A program made the translations under genes and the position numbers. Positions 6,480 through 12,377 of a DNA stretch of 12,377 nucleotides are shown piece after piece. The notes beneath the pieces were generated by a model. It was given only the letters and a program-made list of their open reading frames with translations, was not told the DNA's origin and searched no databases. Source of the stretch: Bacillota bacterium (GTDB lineage Bacteria > Bacillota > Clostridia > Peptostreptococcales > Anaerovoracaceae); NCBI GenBank assembly GCA_017515765.1, contig JAFWFF010000263.1, forward strand, positions 1 through 12,377. Reading direction: 5' to 3'. Each line of letters opens with the position of its first letter. The stretch's first letter is position 1.

Positions 6480-7685
6480 TCATTCCTCGTTCTCTTCCAC
6501 GTCCTCTTCGGGCTCGGGCCTCGTATGCCTCGATACGTTGAGAACGATGCCCATGAGCGCCGTGCATATCCAGAGAGCGTTCCTCCCGTAGCTGATGAAC
6601 GGGAGAGCTATGCCTGTAGGAGGCGCGGAAGAAGTCACTACCGCTATGTTCAGAACCACCTGCGCGCCAATCATGACGCCTGCGCCCCCCGCGAGGAGCG
6701 CGCCGAAATCGTCCTCCGCTTCTATTGCGACGCGGAAGATCCTCCACAGGAGCAGCATGAACACTGCCAGCATAAGCGCTATCCCGAGGAAGCCCAGTTC
6801 CTCTCCTATGATCGCTATTATGAAGTCGTTCTGCGGCTCGGGGAGATAGAGGTTCTTCTGCACGCTCATGCCGAGCCCCTTCCCGAACAGCCCGCCGGTC
6901 GCTATCGCGTAGAGCGACTGGACCACCTGGAATCCTATGCCCAGCTCGTATTTGAACGGATCGAACCAGCACATTATACGGTCGTGCTGATAGCTTTTGT
7001 CAATGAATATCAGATACGCGAGCCCGGCCGCAATGACCAGGAGCACGATCAAAAGATAACGCTTCTGCATCCCCGCGAAGAACGCGATGCCCAGGCCGAT
7101 TATCATTACTGTTATCGCTGTCGAAAGGTTCGGCTGCTTATAGATCAGGAAGACCACCGCGAGCGTGTAAACACCAAACGGGAGCAGTCCCATGAACTTC
7201 TTCGCGCGGGTCCGGTCTTTGCTGAAATACCAGGCTCCGAAGATTATCAGGACCACCTTGGCTATCTCGCCCGGCATGATCATGAATCCCATGTACACCG
7301 CCCTGGTCGCTCCGCCTTCGCTCCTTCCGAGGGGAGTGAAGATCAGGCAGAGCAGTATGAATCCCAGAATGGTGATTGGGATCGCGAGCTTGCTGAACAT
7401 GTGGTAATTGATCCTCGACAGTATGAGCATCATTATGATGCCCGTAGCAGCGGATATCGCCTGGTTGATGAAGAACGTGTAGGGCGAGCCGGTGTCGCTG
7501 ATGGAATCATAGTAACTGGCGCTGAAGACCATGACCACTCCGAACACGGTAAGGACGGCGACCAGGATCACCATCAGATGATCCACGGTCCCCGGCTTTC
7601 TCTTCAGTATACCGTCGTATTTTCTTTCGTAATCCGCCCTCGTCCGGACGGTCCTTCCGGTCACAGTCTGTGTTTCTCTGGCCAT
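6480..7685 (-). CDS. ftsW: SEDS-family septal peptidoglycan glycosyltransferase FtsW (SpoVE-like)
   Basis: This is a polytopic membrane protein of the SEDS family that polymerises lipid II into glycan strands with its cognate class B PBP. The 401 residues include a 35-residue cytoplasmic head, about ten hydrophobic segments, and an acidic tail (EPEEDVEENEE). Family features visible are QPNLSTA (184-190), MCWFDPF, GFQVVQSLYAIATGGLFGKGLG (249-270 in part), and LPEPQNDFIIAIIGEELGF, where Asp287 is the expected catalytic residue. The late motif, normally SYGG(S/T)SL, reads SYGRNAL (365-371). The ATG (7683-7685) follows GGAGAAG and starts three bases after the murD stop. FtsW, SpoVE and RodA are paralogues. 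The cluster position favours FtsW, but in a spore former a SpoVE role cannot be excluded. Confidence 0.94.
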   Translation of the reverse strand: MARETQTVTGRTVRTRADYERKYDGILKRKPGTVDHLMVILVAVLTVFGVVMVFSASYYDSISDTGSPYTFFINQAISAATGIIMMLILSRINYHMFSKLAIPITILGFILLCLIFTPLGRSEGGATRAVYMGFMIMPGEIAKVVLIIFGAWYFSKDRTRAKKFMGLLPFGVYTLAVVFLIYKQPNLSTAITVMIIGLGIAFFAGMQKRYLLIVLLVIAAGLAYLIFIDKSYQHDRIMCWFDPFKYELGIGFQVVQSLYAIATGGLFGKGLGMSVQKNLYLPEPQNDFIIAIIGEELGFLGIALMLAVFMLLLWRIFRVAIEAEDDFGALLAGGAGVMIGAQVVLNIAVVTSSAPPTGIALPFISYGRNALWICTALMGIVLNVSRHTRPEPEEDVEENEE

Positions 7686-7688
7686 CTT

Positions 7689-9061
7689 CTACTTCTCCAG
7701 AGCCTCCACGCACTCCTTGAAATGTCTGCCTCTCTGCTCGAAATTGTTATACATGTCCCAGCTGGCGCACGCGGGAGAGAGCAGCACCGTGTCCCCCTCT
7801 TCGGCTATGGACGCGGCTGTCCTCACGCAGTCCGGGATGTCCTTGCACTCCATGTAATCGGTGAACCCGCACCTGTCTGCCGCCTCTTTTATGAAGCCCC
7901 TGTCCCTTCCGAGAAGGAGGAGCTTCTTGATCTTGCCGTTGAAGGCTTTGATCAGGTCGTCGAACACCTGGCCCTTCGCGTCGCCTCCCGCTATGAGGAT
8001 CACGTTTCCGTCAAAAGCTTTGATCGCGGTTATTGTGGCGTCCGTATTGGTGCCCTTGGAATCGTTGTAGTATCTGACTCCGTCTATAGTGCCGCAGTAC
8101 TCGATGCGGTGTTCCACGCCGTTGAATTCGCGGATGGCTTCTCTGATCACGTCCGGGGAGATGCCTGCGTAGTAGCAGATCAGTGCGGCGGCGAGAACAT
8201 TCTCTACGTTGTGGTCGCCGATTATGCGGATGTCGCTCTTCTCGCAGAGCTCGATGTCTTTGCCGCCGTCCCTGACTATGAGCCGGCCGTCCTTCAGCAT
8301 TCCGCCGCGGTCGAGTTCCTCGCGGATGCTGAACGGGATGATCCTGCACTTCGCGTCCTTCGAAATGGCGTAGCATACCTTGTCGTCATAGTTCACTATG
8401 AGATAGCCGTCTTCGCGCTGGTTGGCATAATCTTTGCCTTGGCCGCGCCGTAAGCCTCCATCGTGTGATGGCGGTTAAGATGGTCCGGAGTGAGGTTCAG
8501 TATGGCAGAGACCGCGGGCTTGAAATACCTGGTGGTCTCGAGCTGGAAGCTGCTGGTCTCGGTGACGAGCCATGTGTCCTCGTCCGAGGACGCGGCAGCG
8601 GATATCGCCGCGACTCCGATGTTTCCGACCACGTTGGTCTTTCTGCCGGACGCCTTGAAGATCTCGCCCGTCAGTGTAGTCGTGGTCGTCTTGCCGTTCG
8701 TCCCGGTGATGGCGATGAAGGTTCCTTTGCTTATGCGGAAGGCTATCTCGAGCTCCCCGGTTATCTCGACTCCCTTGTCCCGGCCTTCCTGGACAAAGGG
8801 CAGCTCGGGGCTCACTCCGGGCGAGAGTATCATCATGTCGAATTCGCCCATGTCTCCAGGCAGCCTGTCAAAATAGCACGTCACGCCCTTCTCCCTGAGA
8901 TAGTAGAGAAAGTTGGCGTCGAATTCATTTTCCTTGCGGGAGTCCTGCACGCTTACGACAGCCCCCATGTCCAGCATCGCCTGGACGGTCGCAGTGCCTG
9001 ATTTCCCAAGCCCCACGATAAGTATTTTCTTTCCCTTGAGATTGTTAAGATTACCGCTCAT
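7689..9061 (-). CDS. murD: UDP-MurNAc-L-Ala:D-Glu ligase MurD, interrupted by a one-base frameshift
   Basis: MurD is the cytoplasmic ATP-dependent ligase adding D-glutamate to UDP-MurNAc-L-alanine. Translation from the ATG at 9061 gives 212 good residues: VGLGKSG near the start, P-loop GTNGKTTTTTL (120-130), ETSSFQLE (168-175) and LNLTPDHLNRHH (188-199). It then runs into a stop after a frame change at 8424-8428. The other frame continues exactly where the family requires (ANQREDGYLIVNYDD), with GDHNVENVLAA, YYNDSKGTNTDAT, LIAGGDAKG and a C-terminal SPACASWDMY, ending at TAG 7689-7691. Restoring one missing G (ATGGCC instead of ATGCC) gives a complete 457-residue MurD. I see no slippery heptamer that would support programmed slippage. 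Either the read lacks a base or the gene is mutated; MurD is essential, so error is more likely. Start choice: GGGAGGTGG lies just upstream, and the in-frame GTG at 9070 falls inside that site. Confidence 0.95.
8424..8428 (-). other. murD: Frameshift point in murD (one G missing)
   Basis: The minus strand reads AAGATTATGCCAACCAGCGC. Upstream codons end AAG ATT ATG and downstream codons begin GCC AAC CAG in the next frame, the two sharing a single G. Inserting one G here joins KAKIM to ANQRED and yields a normal MurD sequence. Without it, translation ends 13 codons later at a TAG. Confidence 0.92.
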
Positions 9062-9066
9062 GCGAT

Positions 9067-9075
9067 CCACCTCCC
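9067..9075 (-). promoter_or_regulatory. murD ribosome binding site
   Basis: The minus strand reads GGGAGGTGG, then ATCGC, then the ATG at 9061. This strong site decides the murD start at 9061. The in-frame GTG at 9070-9068, which would add MDR, overlaps the site itself and is unlikely to be used. Confidence 0.8.
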
Positions 9076-9107
9076 AGTCACTTGGATCCGCCTTTTGCTC
9101 AGCGTCT

Positions 9108-10082
9108 TCAGATCAGATAGATAAGATAAGCCAGGATGCTGCAGACGAGCGCGACGCCCCAGAACATCAGCACCACCTTCTGCTCGGGCATTCCGCCCAG
9201 CTCGAAGTGATGGTGTATCGGCGCCATCCTGAAAACGCGTTTGCCCGTCGACTTGAACGACACCACCTGGATTATCACGGAAAGAGATTCCATCACATAG
9301 ATGAATCCCGCTATGACCAATAAGAATTCCATCTTCATGAGTATCGCCGCCGACGCCAGCGCTCCTCCGAGCGCCATGGAGCCGGTGTCTCCCATGAACA
9401 GTTTCGCGGGGTTCCTGTTGAACATCAGGAAGCCCAGGCAGACGCCCGCGAGTACCGCGCAGAACAGCATTTCGGAGCCTTTGCCGACCGAAAGGCCTAT
9501 GAACGCAAAGCAGGTCGAGACTATCGCCGTAACGCCGCTGCAGAGCCCGTCCAGGCCGTCTGAGAGGTTCACGCTGTTCGCCATCGCGACCATGACGAAG
9601 GTCACGAACGGCACGTAGAGGATGCCGAAATCCACATACTGGCCGTAGAACGGAATGAAGACTTTCGTCCCGTAGCCGTCCTTCAGCATGATGAACACTC
9701 CGAGGAGTACGCCGAAGAATATCTGCAGAGCCAGTTTCTGCCACGCTCTCAGGCCCAGGTTATGCTTCGCGGTGACCTTGATGTAGTCGTCCAGGAAGCC
9801 TATACCGCCGAAGAGCAGGGTCATGACTATCATCACCCAGGTCTGGCCGGTCATTCCGCGGAATACGATCGAAACGATCACCGTCACGATGAGGAGCGCG
9901 GCTATCATGGACAGTCCGCCCATGGTCGGAGTGCCGGATTTCTTCTTGTGGGATTCCGGTCCCTCTTCCCTGATATACTGTTTGAACTGGTTCTTCTTAA
10001 GAAGCGGTATCTCCCGCCATGTGAAGAGCGCGGAGACCGCGAATCCGAGGACCAGCGCCGTTATCAACTGAGTTACGCCCAT
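9108..10082 (-). CDS. mraY: Phospho-MurNAc-pentapeptide transferase MraY
   Basis: MraY is the integral membrane enzyme that transfers phospho-MurNAc-pentapeptide to undecaprenyl phosphate, making lipid I. The 324 residues, with about ten hydrophobic segments, match the Gram-positive length. Visible family motifs are GPESHKKKSGTPTMGG (41-56), GFLDDYIKV with the Asp98-Asp99 pair, NSVNLSDGLDGL (169-180), FMGDTGSMALGG (229-240, Asp232) and APIHHHFELGG (287-297). The acidic residues coordinate magnesium and the HHH loop is part of the active site. The ATG (10080-10082) lies inside the last codons of murF (10-base overlap) behind AAGGGGA. A 46-base gap with no notable structure separates it from murD. 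The frame is intact and identity is secure. Confidence 0.98.
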   Translation of the reverse strand: MGVTQLITALVLGFAVSALFTWREIPLLKKNQFKQYIREEGPESHKKKSGTPTMGGLSMIAALLIVTVIVSIVFRGMTGQTWVMIVMTLLFGGIGFLDDYIKVTAKHNLGLRAWQKLALQIFFGVLLGVFIMLKDGYGTKVFIPFYGQYVDFGILYVPFVTFVMVAMANSVNLSDGLDGLCSGVTAIVSTCFAFIGLSVGKGSEMLFCAVLAGVCLGFLMFNRNPAKLFMGDTGSMALGGALASAAILMKMEFLLVIAGFIYVMESLSVIIQVVSFKSTGKRVFRMAPIHHHFELGGMPEQKVVLMFWGVALVCSILAYLIYLI

Positions 10083-11545
10083 AATCCATTCCCCTTATCG
10101 ATCAAAGCTTTCACCGCCTCTTCCAGGGCAAACGACCTGGAAGCCTTGAAAAGCACCGTATCTCCCGGCCTGAGCAGTTCTGCCGCTCTCCGGATGAGTT
10201 CATCTTTCGAAACGAGTTTCATCACTTCCGGGCCGCCCGCAGTTCTTGCTTCGAGCGCGCCGTCCGCGATGTCCCCGCCTTTTTCGCCGATCGTTATCAA
10301 AAGGTCCACCGGCATTCCGGCAGCTTCGCGTCCGACCTTCCTGTGTTCTTCCCTGCTTCCGGATCCCAGCTCGTTCATCCCCGCGAGCACCGCGATCCTG
10401 CGCGCGCCTTCCGAATTGGAAAGGGTCCTGAGCGCGGAGATCATCGAATCCGGGGCCGCGTTGTAGGAATCGTCTATCAGGGTCATACCGCCGGCACTTA
10501 CGATCTTCAGCCTGCCTCCCGTGAGCTCTGCCTGCTCAATGCCGCGTATGGCGTCTGCGAGGCTGAGTCCCGCCGCATGTGCGGCGGCCAGGGCAAGCGA
10601 GGCGTTCATCGCGTTGTGGGCCCCGGGCACCGGCAGGTGCACCGGGAAGCCTGCGGCTTCCCGGGCGGCTCCGCCGCCGGGGCCTTCGCCCGGTGCGAGC
10701 AGCCTGAAGTCCACTCCTTCCATGCCTCTGTCCCTTATGTCCGTTATCCGGTAGACCGTCTCGCCCGGAGCGGGTCCCCCGCTCCCCGGCTCGCCGGTCA
10801 CGACTTTGATCAGGCGGTACGGGAGTTCCTCTCCATTAAGAGCGCCCAGCATATCGTCGTCGCCGTTCACTATCAGGACATTATCCGGTCCGAATCTCTC
10901 CGCCACCTCCATCTTGGCCAGTCGGATGTTCTCCCTGGAGCCCAGGCGTTCGATGTGAGAGATCCCGATATTCGTAATGACCGCCATGTCGGGCTTCGCT
11001 ATCTCGCAGAGCCTTCTTATCTCTCCGGCGGATTCCATTCCCATCTCGAGCACTGCGGCTTCCATATCCCCCGTAAGCTCCAGGAGAGTGAGCGGAAGTC
11101 CCGTGCTGCTGTTGTAATTGGCTTTGTTCTTTCCGGTCCTGAAGCCTGCCGAAAGCGCCGCGTGCAGAAGGTCCCTGGTGGACGTCTTCCCTACGCTCCC
11201 GGTGACCGCGATCTTAAGCATCGGGCGTTCTTCCAGATACTTTTCCGCGAGAGTCTGAAGCCCGAGCAGAGTATCATCCACCAGCACGACCGCAGGCCCG
11301 TCGGGAAGCTCCCTGACTTCCGGCGCGTCCGGGTCGGACACCATGATCACCGACGCGCCTGCGCTCAGCGCTTTTCCGATGAATCTGTGCCCGTCGGTAA
11401 CAGTGCCCTTGAGAGCCACGAAAAGATAGCCCTCCCCTACTTTCCTGGAGTCGGTCTCCACTCCGGACGCGGTCCTTCCCGGGTCTCCCAGGATGACTCT
11501 TCCTCCGGACTTCTCCGCTATTTCGGCTGCTGTCAGTCTTTCCAT
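10073..11545 (-). CDS. murF: UDP-MurNAc-tripeptide:D-Ala-D-Ala ligase MurF
   Basis: MurF is the cytoplasmic ATP-dependent ligase that attaches D-Ala-D-Ala to UDP-MurNAc-tripeptide, completing the pentapeptide. The 490 residues are somewhat long for the family. The N-terminal substrate domain (about 25-85) has ETDSRKVGEGYLFVALKG. The central ATPase domain has P-loop TGSVGKTST (115-123), NYNSSTGLPLTLLEL, EMGMESAGEI, NIGISHIERLGSRENI and AKMEV, with Lys211 a candidate for the carbamylated lysine of Mur ligases. The C-terminal domain has GAHNAMNASLALA and DDSYNAAPDSM (358-368). Gly/Pro/Ala-rich stretches at about 251-262 and 284-300 account for part of the extra length. The ATG (11543-11545) starts one base after the corrected PBP stop and uses AGGGA in the PBP tail as its ribosome binding site. 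The stop lies inside mraY. murE, often found between the PBP gene and murF, is absent. Confidence 0.97.
   Translation of the reverse strand: MERLTAAEIAEKSGGRVILGDPGRTASGVETDSRKVGEGYLFVALKGTVTDGHRFIGKALSAGASVIMVSDPDAPEVRELPDGPAVVLVDDTLLGLQTLAEKYLEERPMLKIAVTGSVGKTSTRDLLHAALSAGFRTGKNKANYNSSTGLPLTLLELTGDMEAAVLEMGMESAGEIRRLCEIAKPDMAVITNIGISHIERLGSRENIRLAKMEVAERFGPDNVLIVNGDDDMLGALNGEELPYRLIKVVTGEPGSGGPAPGETVYRITDIRDRGMEGVDFRLLAPGEGPGGGAAREAAGFPVHLPVPGAHNAMNASLALAAAHAAGLSLADAIRGIEQAELTGGRLKIVSAGGMTLIDDSYNAAPDSMISALRTLSNSEGARRIAVLAGMNELGSGSREEHRKVGREAAGMPVDLLITIGEKGGDIADGALEARTAGGPEVMKLVSKDELIRRAAELLRPGDTVLFKASRSFALEEAVKALIDKGNGLWA
10642..10664. repeat. Perfect 10-bp inverted repeat inside murF
   Basis: CCGGGAAGCC and GGCTTCCCGG are separated by TGC. 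The repeat lies in the part of murF that encodes the Gly/Ala/Pro-rich stretch before the GAHNAMN motif. It encodes ordinary residues (REAAGFP), so it may be no more than a consequence of GC-rich codons, but it would form a very stable stem in the mRNA. Confidence 0.7.
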
Positions 11546-11546
11546 A

Positions 11547-12377
11547 TCATTCCCTGTACAAGAACACTTTCTCGTCCTTGGCTATCCTCTGGCCTGCTTT
11601 CGGATACTGGTCCACGACCGTAAAGTTCCTTTGCCGGGTCCTGTCCCTCATCGAGCTCGGGCCTGATCTCGTAGCTCAGCCCGTACTCGGAGAGGATATA
11701 CGCCGCATCCGTAAAGCTGTATCCTGTGACATCGGGCACGTACGCGTACACTCCGCCCGAAGTATCGCCTTCCGAGTAATGGGGCTCGAAGCCCATATAC
11801 GGAAGCGCTTTCTCGAGGAAGCTGCGCACTATGCGCGCCGAGGTGGACCCACCGAAAATGGATGTTTTTGGCGAATCGCAGATCACGAGAACCACTATCT
11901 GTGGGTCCTCCATAGGCGCCATACCGATGAATGATGCATCTGTGCTTTCTATATAGCCGCCGCTCGAGACCTTGTTCGCGGTGCCGCTCTTGCCGCCGAT
12001 CCTGTATCCGGGGATCTTGGCAAGGCTTCCGCCGTAGAGCTCGATCTGGGCTTCCATGATATCGCGCATCTCTGCAGCGGTCTCTTCGGATATCGCTTTC
12101 CTGACCTCTTCAGGCTCGTAGGTCACCACCATCTCGCCGTCATCATCGATCAGCCCCTTTACCATATGTGGCTTCATGAGGTTGCCGCCGTTGCCTATGC
12201 ATGACACTGCGGTGATGAGCTGGATCGGCGAGATCGCTATGCCCTGGCCGAACCCCATGGTGGCCAGTTCCACGCTCGCTATGTCGTCTTTGTCGTAGAT
12301 TATCGGCCAGGTCTCCGCCGGATAGTCTATCCCTGTCGGCTCCATCAGCCCGAAAAGCTCAAGATACTTGTAATAGC
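11547..12377 (-). CDS. Class B penicillin-binding protein (FtsI/SpoVD type) with PASTA domain; 5' end outside the window and frameshifted near its 3' end
   Basis: This is a D,D-transpeptidase that crosslinks septal or spore peptidoglycan, acting outside the membrane. Only the C-terminal part is present: the frame is open to the window edge, beginning YYKYLELFGLMEPTG. Visible are GFGQGIAISPIQL, the third active-site motif KSGT (11980-11991), and FIGMAPMEDPQIVVLV. The catalytic SxxK lies outside. A single PASTA domain starts near 11750 (YVPDVTGYSFTDAAYILSEYGLSYEI). After codon AAG 11631-11629 one extra G shifts the frame. The raw frame gives an unlike tail ending at TGA 11533. Skipping the G gives NFTVVDQYPKAGQRIAK and then FLYRE, a proper PASTA end, stopping at TGA 11547-11549, one base before murF. 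A PASTA tail favours the SpoVD/Gram-positive PBP2 type. FtsI or SpoVD cannot be decided without the N-terminus. Confidence 0.92.
11626..11629 (-). other. Frameshift point in the PBP gene (one extra G)
   Basis: The minus strand reads GCAAAGGAACTTTACGG. Reading AAG then AAC TTT ACG, that is with one G fewer, restores the PASTA consensus ending and a stop that abuts murF. With the extra G, the last 32 residues of the raw reading resemble nothing in the family. Confidence 0.88.

Noticed and set aside
8396..8440. Programmed -1 frameshifting in murD.
   Set aside because: The junction AAGATTATGCC has no X XXY YYZ slippery heptamer, and I saw no stem or pseudoknot suited to stall the ribosome. MurD is not known to use recoding.
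6393..8453. A 686-codon open plus-strand frame opposite ftsW and murD.
   Set aside because: It is a shadow frame: rich in His, Tyr, Arg and Glu with no domain signal, and it lies opposite two clear genes whose codon bias keeps the opposite strand open.
10343..11623. A 426-codon open plus-strand frame opposite murF.
   Set aside because: It is opposite a full-length MurF with all motifs, has a composition typical of antisense shadow frames in GC-rich DNA, and has no plausible ribosome binding site or promoter.
1..12377. An undescribed accessory system, mobile element or defence locus.
   Set aside because: Every substantial stretch is accounted for by conserved housekeeping genes in one direction. 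No foreign composition, repeats, integrase, transposase or unknown gene was found.

Overview
The window is a dense, single-direction block of bacterial housekeeping genes, all on the minus strand. It joins most of a division and cell wall (dcw) cluster to an RNA methyltransferase-pheS-pheT unit. In transcription order, from high to low coordinates, it holds: a class B penicillin-binding protein of the FtsI/SpoVD type (5' end outside the window), murF, mraY, murD, ftsW, murG, ftsQ/divIB, ftsZ, a TrmH/SpoU-family RNA 2'-O-methyltransferase, pheS, and pheT (3' end outside the window). I found no RNA genes, mobile elements, CRISPR arrays or phage genes. No gap between genes exceeds about 110 bases.

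The organism is probably a fairly GC-rich member of the Bacillota, most likely a clostridial lineage. The reasons are the PASTA-tailed transpeptidase, the FtsZ tail ending in VPQFLKK, the PheS with a CxxC/CxxC cluster, strong AGGAGG-type ribosome binding sites, and the methyltransferase-pheS-pheT order known from Bacillus (ysgA-pheS-pheT). I cannot name a genus from sequence alone.

Region 4539-12377 encodes the last steps of peptidoglycan precursor synthesis and septal wall assembly. MurD and MurF build the UDP-MurNAc-pentapeptide. MraY makes lipid I and MurG makes lipid II. FtsW polymerises glycan, the PBP crosslinks it, and FtsQ connects to the divisome. These genes overlap or lie within tens of bases of each other, so they look like one operon. 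ftsZ (3286-4428) follows after a 110-base AT-rich gap with a convincing -10 box, so it probably has its own promoter as well as read-through. A GC-rich hairpin lies between ftsZ and the methyltransferase. The methyltransferase, pheS and pheT then form a tight translational unit (overlap of 16 bases, then a gap of 9).

The most important annotation point is that two essential genes are each broken by a one-base change. murD lacks one G near 8425, and the PBP carries one extra G near 11628, which scrambles the end of its PASTA domain. Correcting each restores a full, family-like protein. For the PBP, the corrected stop lies one base before the murF start codon. Both changes sit at G pairs in essential genes, so base-call or assembly error is the simplest explanation. 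I see no undescribed system here. The noteworthy points are these indels, the ftsZ promoter with an overlapping near-palindrome, the reduced gene order (no murE, murC, murB, ddl or ftsA in place), and a few local oddities in FtsW, MurF and MurG.
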